NCBI GenBank assembly: GCA_002327305.1
Contig: DCUZ01000031.1
Location: forward strand, 709-47,219
Reading direction: 5' to 3'
Source: Holophagales bacterium UBA2201
Lineage (GTDB): Bacteria; Acidobacteriota; Thermoanaerobaculia; UBA2201
Length of the DNA stretch: 46,511 nt
A program made the position numbers and the translations under genes. Under the pieces are notes generated by a model, which worked only from the letters and a program-made list of their open reading frames with translations, had not been told where the DNA came from and did no database searches. Positions 1 to 6,440 of this stretch are shown here, one piece after another; position 1 is the stretch's first letter, and each line of letters opens with the position of its first letter.

Positions 1-84
1 GGGGGGATTCGAACCCCCGGTCCCGGTTTAAGCCGGGACAACTGCTTAGCAGGCAGCCCTGTTCGGCCACTCCAGCACCTCTCC
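1..84 (-). tRNA. tRNA-Ser (anticodon GCT), 3' end cut by window edge
   Basis: Read on the minus strand, the sequence starts with acceptor strand GGAGAGG (84-78). It has a D arm, an anticodon stem GCTGC/GCAGT enclosing loop CTGCTAA (anticodon GCT, reading AGC/AGU), a long class II variable arm (GTCCCGG/CCGGGAC) and a T arm with TTCGAATC. The long variable arm identifies a serine tRNA. The last six or so bases of the acceptor 3' strand and any CCA lie beyond position 1. It has its own promoter-like sequence upstream (106-135), and a mosaic relative lies just upstream at 158-301. Confidence 0.93.
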
Positions 85-105
85 GTATTTGGCTGGAAGG
101 GGCTA

Positions 106-135
106 TATTTAATCACGATTAGACGATTGGGTCAA
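106..135 (-). promoter_or_regulatory. Putative sigma70 promoter of tRNA-Ser
   Basis: On the minus strand TTGACC (135-130) is separated by 18 bp from TAAATA (111-106), which lies 21 nt before the tRNA 5' end. The same arrangement recurs at 321-350 upstream of the tRNA-like copy, at an offset of exactly 215 bp. Confidence 0.6.
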
Positions 136-136
136 C

Positions 137-180
137 CAGGGCTGTCGGGGGTTCGAATGGGGAGAGGATTCGAGCCCTGC
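137..180. repeat. Repeat unit containing tRNA T-arm-like fragments, copy 1
   Basis: The block beginning cagggctgtcgggg at 137 recurs at 353, also next to a ttgacc-type -35 element. Both copies contain two T-loop-like TTCGA motifs on the minus strand, as in the 3' ends of tRNA genes. It overlaps the 3' part of the tRNA-Ser-like element. The two copies lie 216 bp apart and form part of a tandem duplication of the tRNA-Ser locus. Confidence 0.6.
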
Positions 181-301
181 CGCAGGCGGGGACGGGGAAC
201 CCCCGTCTCGTCCCCCCGCCACCCAACCCCCGGTCCCGGTTTAAGCCGGGACAACCGCCCAAGCCCGAAGCCCTGCCTTGGGGCCACTCCAGCACCTCTC
301 C
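158..301 (-). pseudogene. tRNA-Ser-like mosaic copy (pseudo-tRNA or tRNA-derived RNA)
   Basis: On the minus strand the first 20 nt (301-282) are identical to the 5' end of the neighbouring tRNA-Ser. A 31-nt block (255-225) is identical to its variable arm plus the 5' half of the T arm. Between them the anticodon arm (22 nt in the intact gene) is replaced by 26 unrelated nt that can form a CCAAG/CTTGG hairpin and lack the GCT anticodon loop. After the T-stem GGGGGTT there is about 51 nt of extra sequence (224-174), then CGAATC, a CCTCTCC acceptor 3' strand (167-161) complementary to GGAGAGG, and CCA (160-158). It therefore has sharp conserved blocks and sharp replacements rather than scattered point decay. 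It cannot be an ordinary serine tRNA as written. Whether it is transcribed is unknown. Confidence 0.6.
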
Positions 302-320
302 GGGTTGGTTGAACCACCTC

Positions 321-350
321 TATTTTCGCATGAATGGAAATTCAGGTCAA
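321..350 (-). promoter_or_regulatory. Promoter-like sequence of the tRNA-Ser-like copy
   Basis: TTGACC (350-345), an 18-bp spacer and AAAATA (326-321) on the minus strand match the promoter of the intact tRNA-Ser in spacing and position. The -10 box has one change (AAAATA versus TAAATA) and may be weaker. Confidence 0.45.
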
Positions 351-352
351 TA

Positions 353-394
353 CAGGGCTGTCGGGGATTCGAAGGGGGGATTCGATCCCTGCCG
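353..394. repeat. Repeat unit with tRNA T-arm-like fragments, copy 2
   Basis: Second copy of the block at 137-180. It begins cagggctgtcgggg and includes two minus-strand T-arm-like motifs (around 362-385). No tRNA body follows it. The remaining sequence up to 484 contains no gene that I can recognise. Confidence 0.55.
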
Positions 395-484
395 CGTGCC
401 GAGACGGGAAACTGGTTTTCCGGGATAGGACGCCAGAAGCCAATCAGGCGCCTTTCGGTGCCTGAAAGCCATGATGGATTGTAA

Positions 485-502
485 AATGCGCCTGAGGCGA
501 TT
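485..502. repeat. 18-bp duplicate of the tRNA-Arg 3' end (att-like remnant)
   Basis: Positions 485-502 are identical to 705-722, which is the 3' acceptor strand, T-stem strand and first T-loop bases of tRNA-Arg(CCG). The isolated copy lies 220 bp downstream of the gene in its direction of transcription. This is the geometry left by a site-specific element that integrated into a tRNA 3' end. No integrase is present in the window, so that origin is inferred. Confidence 0.6.
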
Positions 503-706
503 TGGACCCTGACAAAGTCAGGGCCGCCGAAGGCAACGCCTGCTACCAGAGAGAAGCGCCGCAGGCCTGTAACGGGTTGAGGCGTGAAGCGCCAGGCGGA
601 GCGGGCTGGAGGGGAGCGGCAAGACGCCTGGTCTTGCCGAACCCCGAAGGCCCGAAACGCCAAAGGCGTCCATTGGGGACGCCTTCAACCCGTAGCAATC
701 AATTAA
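503..706. other. Hairpin-rich noncoding stretch between tRNA genes
   Basis: No convincing coding sequence is visible. Several perfect or near-perfect inverted repeats are present: 507-513 with 517-523; 617-625 with 631-639 (9 bp, 5-nt loop); and 663-671 with 677-685 (9 bp, 5-nt loop). An outer pairing of 572-585 with 679-693 (one bulged base) encloses the last two. The 663-685 hairpin lies about 20 nt past the 3' end of tRNA-Arg and could help terminate or process it. The enclosing structure could equally be a repeat element or an unrecognised structured RNA. Confidence 0.5.
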
Positions 707-780
707 TGCGCCTGAGGCGATTCGAACGCCTGGCCTACGGCTCCGGAGGCCGTCGCTCTATCCAGCTGAGCTACAGGCGC
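707..780 (-). tRNA. tRNA-Arg (anticodon CCG)
   Basis: On the minus strand, GCGCCTG (780-774) pairs with CAGGCGC, and the discriminator A is at 707. The D arm contains AGCTCAGCTGGATAGAGC. The anticodon stem ACGGC/GCCGT encloses CTCCGGA with anticodon CCG, and the T arm contains GTTCGAATC. The cloverleaf is complete and CCA is not encoded. A strong promoter lies just upstream at 790-818. Confidence 0.96.
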
Positions 781-789
781 AAGGCGTAT

Positions 790-818
790 ATTATCCGCGT
801 TCAGCCCTTTTCTGTCAA
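790..818 (-). promoter_or_regulatory. Sigma70 promoter of tRNA-Arg
   Basis: On the minus strand a perfect TTGACA (818-813) is followed by a 17-bp spacer and GATAAT (795-790), 9 nt before the tRNA 5' end. The -35 region overlaps the last codons of the upstream membrane-protein gene, so the tRNA can be transcribed independently of that operon. Confidence 0.75.
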
Positions 819-1859
819 GGGGGCCTTCGGCGGCGCCGAAGGGGGGCGCAGGGCCTCCAGAACGCACGCCGCGAAGTAAAGGATGATGGGGCCGTAGAGG
901 AGCCCGACCATCCCCAGGCCCGCCACCCCGCCCATGATCCCCACCAGGATGAGAAGGACGTTCACTTTCGCCCGGCCCGCCGAGAGCACCGGCCGCAGAA
1001 TGTTGTCCAGACCGGAGATGACGATGGTGCCGTAAATGATGAGGACGATGCCGGCGGCGGTCCTTCCCTGGGCGAATAGGAGGAAGACCAGGGGCCCCCA
1101 CACCAGCGTCGCCCCTCCCATGGGGATGATGGAGAACAGGAACGTGAGGGTTCCCAGGAAAAGGATCGAGGGGAGGCCCAGGAGGGCATAGCCGATGGCG
1201 CCGAGGACCCCCTGGATGGCGGCCGTGAGGAACACGCCGATGAAGAGGGAGACGATGAAATCCTCCATCTTGCCCTCGATGACGCGGCGCCGCTCGGCCC
1301 CGAGGGGGAGAAGGGGCTGGAGGAGCCCCTTGATGACGGCTCCATAGCGCAGGAACGCGAAGAGGAACATCAGGGTGAAGAAGAGGTGGAAGAGGAACTT
1401 GAAGGTGTTCTGGAAGATGTTGCCGAGGATGTCCTTGAATTTTCCGGCGAAAAAGGAAACCACGGCGGCCGGCTGCACCCCCGCCTGCTCCAGGCGGTCC
1501 CGGCCCCACTGCACCCACCTCTGCAGATCGGAGCCGCCCTCCGCCTGCACCGTTTGGAACGCCTTGGCCTGTTCCATCAACTGGGGGTAGGCGTCCACAA
1601 TCTCATGGGCCAGTTGGGCCAGGACGAGCGAAAGCGGGATGAGGACCAGGAGCAGGGTGGCTCCGGCCGTGATGAAGGAGGCCCAAAAGGGGGAGCATCC
1701 CCTCCGGCACAGCCGGCGCCGGACGGGGGCCAGGATGACGGCCAGGACCAGGGCCCAGGCCATGCTGGGGATGAACGCCCGAAGCACCTTGAACGAGAGA
1801 AAGGCCAGTCCCAATCCGAACGCGGCGGCGGTGACGATGCGCAATTCCCTGGAGATCAT
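801..1859 (-). CDS. AI-2E family (PerM/YdiK-like) membrane transporter
   Basis: A 352-residue polytopic membrane protein. Paired N-terminal hydrophobic segments (about residues 5-65) are followed by a soluble amphipathic stretch. A block of membrane helices in the C-terminal half contains the family-typical region GVFLTAAIQGVLGAIGYALL and SIIPMGGATLVWGPL. These features match the AI-2E transporter (PF01594) family, whose substrates vary and are mostly unproven; autoinducer export should not be assumed. I chose the ATG at 1859 because AAGGAG lies 7 nt upstream. A start 12 codons earlier lacks a ribosome binding site. It is the last gene of the minus-strand run that starts near 5115, with a 76-nt gap after the DUF4388 gene. 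Confidence 0.88.
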   Translation of the reverse strand: MISRELRIVTAAAFGLGLAFLSFKVLRAFIPSMAWALVLAVILAPVRRRLCRRGCSPFWASFITAGATLLLVLIPLSLVLAQLAHEIVDAYPQLMEQAKAFQTVQAEGGSDLQRWVQWGRDRLEQAGVQPAAVVSFFAGKFKDILGNIFQNTFKFLFHLFFTLMFLFAFLRYGAVIKGLLQPLLPLGAERRRVIEGKMEDFIVSLFIGVFLTAAIQGVLGAIGYALLGLPSILFLGTLTFLFSIIPMGGATLVWGPLVFLLFAQGRTAAGIVLIIYGTIVISGLDNILRPVLSAGRAKVNVLLILVGIMGGVAGLGMVGLLYGPIILYFAACVLEALRPPSAPPKAPLTEKG

Positions 1860-1935
1860 GGGCACGCTCCTTGAACCTGTCTTGATCGACGGCAACCGTT
1901 TGCTCGGGGGCGCCGCCCCTACCCCACCCGACCCC

Positions 1936-3090
1936 CTACGCCAGCCCCCTCCGCACCAATTGCCGGTCGTATTCGGCCCGGTGCTTGACCTCCACGAGGG
2001 TCAGATAGGCCTCTTCCATCTGGTCGTAGATGGTCTCCATCTGGCCCTTCATGTCGGCGAACCGGGGATCCACCCCGGCCACCTCGGGGTCGTAGAACTG
2101 GCAGAGGGCCAAAAAGGCGTAATGGATCTCCTTCTGGGTGGCCCTCAGCGGGCACTCCAGCAGGTCGTAATGACTCAGCCCCTTGAGAGAGGAATACACG
2201 CGGAGAATCTTGTCCCGGATCTTGCGGATGTCCTCCTCCGAAAGGTCCACCTGGATGGACTTGGGCTTGACCCATTTGATCTTGCGCCTCTTCTTGGGCG
2301 CGGCCCCCGGCTTGGCGACGATCCCCGTGGCCCGGTCCTGGAACCGCTCGAAAAAGGCCTTCACCGGCAGGGGGGGCTCCTCGGGGCCGGCGGAGAGGAG
2401 GCCCGCCGCCACGAAGGCGTAGAGGGTCACCAGATTTTCGTCGGGGTTGCCCGGGGCCGCGGCCAGGATCTGCTCCGCCGTCAGGGCGCCCGAGGCCTGG
2501 GTCAGGAGGAAGGCCTGGTGGGGATTGATCTTGAGCTGGGCGTAGAACTGCCGCAGGTGGGCGGTGGGCCTGAGGGCCAGGTGGAGGGGCAGGCGGGTCC
2601 GGACCGCTTCGGGAGGGGTGTAGGAGAGGGTCCCCTGGAAGATGAGGGAGGCCGTGGAGATGTTGAGGGTGATGTCCTGGGGGACGGGGGCCGCCTTGAG
2701 GGTGAGCCGGTAGAGACCCGTGAACCACCCCATGGCCTCGGTGACGATGGAGCCCACCAGGTCCTGCAAACCCCCGTTCAATTGTTCGGCGGTGATGAAC
2801 CCCAGGTTGACCAGTTTTTGGCCCAGGCGGGAGCCGTGGGCGACGTCCCGGAGGGCGGTATCCAACTGCTGGCCGGTGATGGCCCCCCGGTTGACCAGGA
2901 ACTGCCCCATCTTGTGGCCCAGGATGTTGCTCATGGCGCTTTTGACCTCGCCGCCCATGAAGAAGATGCGGCGCTGGTCCCGGTCGCGCTGGAGGTCCAG
3001 CACGCCCGAGGCCTGGTTCAGATGGAGGTTCTGGAGCATCTCCGCCACGGAGACATCGTCGAGTTTTCCGACAAAGGAATCGTCCGGCAT
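1936..3090 (-). CDS. DUF4388 (PATAN) protein with a C-terminal J-domain-like region
   Basis: A 384-residue cytoplasmic protein without a signal peptide. Residues 1-90 (MPDDSFVGKLDDVSVAEMLQ onward) match the DUF4388/PATAN type, a module found in bacterial signalling proteins. The middle continues with repeated helical segments containing GQFLVNRG and GQKLVNLG. The last 90 residues resemble a DnaJ J domain (SHYDLLECPLRATQKEIHYAFLAL), but the diagnostic HPD tripeptide is absent and the corresponding place reads FYDPE. A working Hsp70 co-chaperone function is therefore doubtful. I chose the start at 3090 because the DUF4388 homology begins there; no clear ribosome binding site is visible. The gene follows a receiver-only response regulator, which supports a signalling role. 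Confidence 0.8.
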   Translation of the reverse strand: MPDDSFVGKLDDVSVAEMLQNLHLNQASGVLDLQRDRDQRRIFFMGGEVKSAMSNILGHKMGQFLVNRGAITGQQLDTALRDVAHGSRLGQKLVNLGFITAEQLNGGLQDLVGSIVTEAMGWFTGLYRLTLKAAPVPQDITLNISTASLIFQGTLSYTPPEAVRTRLPLHLALRPTAHLRQFYAQLKINPHQAFLLTQASGALTAEQILAAAPGNPDENLVTLYAFVAAGLLSAGPEEPPLPVKAFFERFQDRATGIVAKPGAAPKKRRKIKWVKPKSIQVDLSEEDIRKIRDKILRVYSSLKGLSHYDLLECPLRATQKEIHYAFLALCQFYDPEVAGVDPRFADMKGQMETIYDQMEEAYLTLVEVKHRAEYDRQLVRRGLA

Positions 3091-3158
3091 GGACCCATTG
3101 TAAAAGAAAACCCGCCCGCGGCGCAAGGGCGGCGCGCGGGTCGGGGGTCGGGGGGGGG

Positions 3159-3524
3159 CTATTTCAGGTGGCGGTTCAGGACCTGCTGGAGCTGGCGCGC
3201 GCTCACGGGTTTGGCCAGGACCTCCTCGCATCCGGAACGGAGCATCACCTCCATGTCCCTGGCCGAGATGTGCTGGGTGATGAGGATGATCGGAATGGGG
3301 GCGCAGGAGGGGTCCTGCTTGAGGAGCCGGGTGCATTCCGCCCCGCTCATCCCCGGCATCTCCAGGTCCAGGATGATGAGGTCCGGACGCTCCTTCCAGG
3401 CCAGAGCGACGGCCTCGGGGCCGGTGGAGGCCTGCACCACCTCGACCCCGAGGGCGCCGAAGACCTTCTGGTAGAAGTTCAGGAAGGTCTGCGAGTCATC
3501 CGCGAGAAGGACCTTCTTGGGCAA
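3159..3524 (-). CDS. Receiver-only (CheY-like) response regulator
   Basis: A 121-residue single REC domain. It has the acidic pair in LLADDSQ, the phospho-acceptor Asp in LIILDLEMPGMSG (about residue 52), the Thr in ILIT and the conserved Lys-Pro in LAKPVSARQL. No output domain follows, so it presumably acts by protein-protein interaction. The likely start is TTG at 3524, five nt after the stop of the OmpA lipoprotein gene, so translation is probably coupled. No cognate histidine kinase is encoded nearby. The DUF4388 protein 68 nt downstream is a possible partner, but only by position. Confidence 0.92.
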   Translation of the reverse strand: MPKKVLLADDSQTFLNFYQKVFGALGVEVVQASTGPEAVALAWKERPDLIILDLEMPGMSGAECTRLLKQDPSCAPIPIILITQHISARDMEVMLRSGCEEVLAKPVSARQLQQVLNRHLK

Positions 3525-3529
3525 GGGGC

Positions 3530-4153
3530 CTATTCCATCACGACGATGACGACCCGGCGGTTCTGGGCGCGGGTGGCGGCGTCGAGGTTGAGGATCGCGG
3601 GCTTGGTCTCGCCGTAGGAGATGACCTCCATCCGGTGGAGGGGCAGGCCGTGCTCCTTGTTGAGGTACTCCTTGACCGCCTGGGCGCGCTTGAGGCCGAG
3701 GGTGTAATTGAAATCCTCCTCGCCCCGGTCATCGGTGTGGCCCTGGATCTCCACGTAGACGTTCTTGTTCTGCGCCTTCAGCATCTGCGCGAACGCGTCG
3801 AGGGCCGCCTTGGCCTCCTCGCTGAGCTTCCAGCGGCTGGACCCGAAGTGGACCTTGTCGTCGGAGAGGGTGATCTCGTAGAGGAATTTCCCCTCGGCGA
3901 GTTTCTGGGCGTCCAGGGCGCGGTCCATGGCCTCGCGGGAGGTGTCGGAGAGGGCGGCCAACTGCTTTTCGATCTCGGCGTCCCTGGCGTGGAGCGTCTG
4001 GATCTCCTCCTGCGCTTCCTCGACGTCCTTGGAGACGTTGTCCACGCGCTGGGAAACGTCCTGGTTCATCTTCTGCATTTCCTCGTTGACGAACTTCTTG
4101 GTGGCGCAGGAGACGGCGAAGAGGGTGAGGATGACGACGAGCAGCTTCTTCAT
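3530..4153 (-). CDS. OmpA/Pal-family peptidoglycan-binding lipoprotein
   Basis: 207 residues. A type II signal peptide with lipobox AVSC predicts a lipidated Cys near residue 16. A coiled-coil segment follows (about 20-90: repeated E/K-rich heptads with NVSKDVEEAQEEIQ). A C-terminal OmpA domain (about 95-207) contains VEIQGHTDDRGEEDFN and the usual arginine-rich end (AQNRRVVIV). OmpA domains of this kind bind peptidoglycan noncovalently, so the protein likely tethers outer membrane to wall; the coiled coil before OmpA is reminiscent of Lpp-OmpA hybrids. AAGGAGG lies 6 nt before ATG. It is between the VWFA gene (44 nt upstream) and the response regulator. Confidence 0.9.
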   Translation of the reverse strand: MKKLLVVILTLFAVSCATKKFVNEEMQKMNQDVSQRVDNVSKDVEEAQEEIQTLHARDAEIEKQLAALSDTSREAMDRALDAQKLAEGKFLYEITLSDDKVHFGSSRWKLSEEAKAALDAFAQMLKAQNKNVYVEIQGHTDDRGEEDFNYTLGLKRAQAVKEYLNKEHGLPLHRMEVISYGETKPAILNLDAATRAQNRRVVIVVME

Positions 4154-4197
4154 GGGTTCCTCCTTATGTGTGGTCCGGGGCCGATTCGCGGTCCGGC

Positions 4198-5115
4198 CTA
4201 TCGCAGGAACTTCGGCGGTCCCCCCCAGTATCCCTTCTTGGCGCTGACCTTCACTTTGCCCTTTCCCTTCACGCTCACGAGGACCGAATGATATTGTACC
4301 ATTCCCTTCCCGGGGGAGAACCCCAGGAGGTAGGAATGGTGGATGCGGTCGAAAATGCGCTCCAACGCCGCGTCGATCTCCTCCGGAGTTCCCGCCACCT
4401 CCACCGCCCCCCCCGAGTAGCGGGCGAGGATCTTGAGGAATTCGATGTCCAGGACCTCCATCGGCGTCTGCCGCAGGGCCAGGGTGTGGACCGGAACCTG
4501 GACCTGCAGGAGGGAGTCGATGACCTTCTGCGGCTCCTGCTCCGAAAAGTTGTCATGGGTGTCGGTGATGAGGATGGCCTGCCGCTTCTTGTGCTTCGCC
4601 TCCCGCAGATAGACGGGGATGTAGGCCAGTTCGTCGTAGAGCGCCGTCTTGCCCCACGGCTTGATCCCTTCGAGCAGGGCCGCCGGGTCGAAGGGGCCGT
4701 CGCCCAGGGGGCGCAGGAGCCTAAACGAACGGCTCTGGAACATGGAGAGGGCCGTTTCGTCGCCGGGCTTGATCCTCTCCCTCAGGCGATCGAGGGCGAA
4801 GACGGTCTGTTCCGGGAGGGTCCCGGTCCCCATGCTGCCCGACGCGTCCACGATGACGAGGGTGGAGAGGGGGTCGGAGGCGTCGCGCGAAAAGTGCTCG
4901 ACGCGCACCGGCCGCAGGCTCACGAGCAGTTCGAAATTGTCCTTCTTCAGGCCCGCAACCCAGCGTCCCTTCGCGTCGGTCACGTTGACGGGGATGAGGA
5001 CATAATTGACGGTGACCGTCTCGGAGAATTCCTGCGCGGGCAGCGGGGCCGCCGCGCCCGGAAGGAGCATGAGCGCCAGGATCGCAGGGCGGAGACGGGT
5101 CGGCGTGAACGGCAT
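4198..5115 (-). CDS. Secreted VWFA-related protein (Acidobacterial type)
   Basis: 305 residues from the ATG at 5115. Signal peptide (LRPAILALMLLPGAAAPLPAQ) is followed by a beta-rich segment (VNYVLIPVNVTDAKGRWVAG) and a von Willebrand A domain. The MIDAS motif is DASGSMG, and a later LITDTHDNF matches the expected second metal-site strand. The leading segment plus VWA arrangement matches the VWFA-related family that is expanded in Acidobacteria; its biological role is not established. I rejected the upstream in-frame ATG because a strong promoter (TTGACA, 18 bp, TATACT) lies between it and this ATG, only 8 nt from the -10 box. The transcript would be nearly leaderless. First gene of the minus-strand run. 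Confidence 0.85.
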   Translation of the reverse strand: MPFTPTRLRPAILALMLLPGAAAPLPAQEFSETVTVNYVLIPVNVTDAKGRWVAGLKKDNFELLVSLRPVRVEHFSRDASDPLSTLVIVDASGSMGTGTLPEQTVFALDRLRERIKPGDETALSMFQSRSFRLLRPLGDGPFDPAALLEGIKPWGKTALYDELAYIPVYLREAKHKKRQAILITDTHDNFSEQEPQKVIDSLLQVQVPVHTLALRQTPMEVLDIEFLKILARYSGGAVEVAGTPEEIDAALERIFDRIHHSYLLGFSPGKGMVQYHSVLVSVKGKGKVKVSAKKGYWGGPPKFLR

Positions 5116-5123
5116 CTCGGCCC

Positions 5124-5153
5124 AGTATAGTGCGCCCGCCCGCCGGGTGTCAA
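5124..5153 (-). promoter_or_regulatory. Sigma70 promoter of the VWFA operon, close to the start codon
   Basis: On the minus strand TTGACA (5153-5148), 18 bp, TATACT (5129-5124), then 8 nt to the ATG at 5115. Transcription would start within a few nt of the start codon, so the mRNA would have almost no leader and no Shine-Dalgarno sequence. Confidence 0.75.
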
Positions 5154-5172
5154 ATCGTCCCGGGTCGTTTGC

Positions 5173-5178
5173 TATAAT
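5173..5178 (+). promoter_or_regulatory. -10 box (TATAAT) for the flavodiiron gene
   Basis: A perfect TATAAT lies 32 nt before the ATG at 5211, with AAGGAG at 5197-5202 as ribosome binding site. No good -35 hexamer is visible 16-18 bp upstream. The region is shared with the divergent VWFA promoter. Confidence 0.55.
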
Positions 5179-5210
5179 TAAAATAACCGCCATTTCAAGG
5201 AGATGCGACC

Positions 5211-6395
5211 ATGCCCGTTCAGGAAATCCGTCCCGGCGTCACCGCCGTCGGCGTCCCCGATCGCGACCGCACCCTGTTTGACGAACTCATCCCCCTCCCG
5301 CAGGGGACGAGCTACAACGCTTACCTCGTGAAGGGCTCCGCCAAAACGGCCCTGGTCGACACGGTGGACCCCCCCAAGGCCGGGGCCTTCTTCGCCAACC
5401 TGGAGCAGGCCGGCGCCGGCCGGGTGGACTATGTGATCAGCAACCACGCCGAGCAGGACCATTCCGGCACCCTCCCCGCCGTCCTCGAGCGCTGGCCGCA
5501 GGCGGTCCTGGTCACCAACGCCAAGTGCAAGGAGATGCTCATGGACCTCCTGCCTCTGGCGGGGGACCGGTTCATGGTCGTCAAGGACGGCGACACCCTG
5601 GACCTGGGGGGGAAGACCCTGGAGTTCCGGATGACCCCGTGGGTCCACTGGCCCGAGACCCAGGTGGCGTTCCTCCGGGAGGACGGCATCCTCTTCTCCT
5701 GCGACTTCTTCGGCGCCCACGCCGCCCTCTCCCAGCCGTTGGCGCGGCGCGATCCGGACCTCTACCGGGCGGCCAAGCGGTACTACGCCGAGATCATGAT
5801 GCCCTTCCGCACCAGCATCAACAAGCACCTGGAGATGCTCAGGGCCTACGACATCAAGTTCATCGCCCCCTCGCACGGCGCCGTGTACCTGGAACCCGCC
5901 TTCATCCTGGACGCCTACCGCGACTGGGCCTCGGAGGAGGTGAAGAACGAGGTCCTGCTCCCGTTCGTTTCGATGCACGGGAGCACCCGCGTGATGGTGG
6001 ATCATCTGATCGGCAAACTGGAGGCCGGGGGTCTGACCGTGCGTCCCCACAACCTGCCCCACACCGACATCGGCGAACTGGCGATGGACCTGGTGGACGC
6101 CGCCACCCTCGTCGCCGCGGCGCCGGTTTTCCTGGCCGGTCTCCACCCCGCGATGGACTACGCCCTCACGCTGGCGAACGCCCTGCGGCCCAAGGTGCGC
6201 CATGCGGCGCTGATCTCCTCGTTCAGTTGGGGCCAGCGGGTCGAGGAGGTGTTCAAGGCCAAGGTGAACCTCCTGAAGGCGGAGGTGTTCCCCGCCGTCA
6301 TCGCCAAGGGGCATCCGAAGGCGGAAACCTTTAAGGCGCTGGATGTGCTGGCGGAGACGATATTGGCTAAGCATGCGGAGGTGTTTGCGCATTAA
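5211..6395 (+). CDS. Flavodiiron protein (A-type flavoprotein, FprA-like)
   Basis: 394 residues, the usual two-domain length. The N-terminal metallo-beta-lactamase domain carries the diiron ligands H79, E81 and D83 (HAEQDH), then H146 (WVHWPET), D165 (SCDFFGAH) and H222 (PSHG). The C-terminal flavodoxin-like domain (about 250-390) begins LPFVSMHGSTRVM, which supplies the FMN phosphate loop. Such proteins reduce O2 to water or NO to N2O using electrons from rubredoxin or a flavin partner, protecting anaerobes and microaerophiles. No rubredoxin gene is adjacent. All ligands are present, so activity is expected; NO versus O2 preference cannot be read from the sequence. Confidence 0.93.
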   Translation: MPVQEIRPGVTAVGVPDRDRTLFDELIPLPQGTSYNAYLVKGSAKTALVDTVDPPKAGAFFANLEQAGAGRVDYVISNHAEQDHSGTLPAVLERWPQAVLVTNAKCKEMLMDLLPLAGDRFMVVKDGDTLDLGGKTLEFRMTPWVHWPETQVAFLREDGILFSCDFFGAHAALSQPLARRDPDLYRAAKRYYAEIMMPFRTSINKHLEMLRAYDIKFIAPSHGAVYLEPAFILDAYRDWASEEVKNEVLLPFVSMHGSTRVMVDHLIGKLEAGGLTVRPHNLPHTDIGELAMDLVDAATLVAAAPVFLAGLHPAMDYALTLANALRPKVRHAALISSFSWGQRVEEVFKAKVNLLKAEVFPAVIAKGHPKAETFKALDVLAETILAKHAEVFAH

Positions 6396-6440
6396 GTGAA
6401 GCGGGAGACGGGAGAAGAGAGACGGAAGACGAGGGTAGCA

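Noticed and set aside
241..663. A 140-codon minus-strand frame across tRNA-like sequences
   Set aside because: It reads through the tRNA-Ser-like copy, its promoter and the inverted repeats. It has no ribosome binding site, and its apparent continuity follows from GC-rich sequence.
503..706. Possible 4.5S/SRP RNA near tRNA-Ser
   Set aside because: The conserved SRP loop sequence (GGAAGCAGC-type) is absent on both strands.
801..1859. Autoinducer-2 exporter as a specific function
   Set aside because: The family is named after one report. Members have varied or unknown substrates, and no quorum-sensing genes are nearby.
1639..3474. A 611-codon plus-strand frame over the DUF4388 and response-regulator genes
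   Set aside because: The minus-strand proteins have clear domains; the plus product is a low-complexity shadow.
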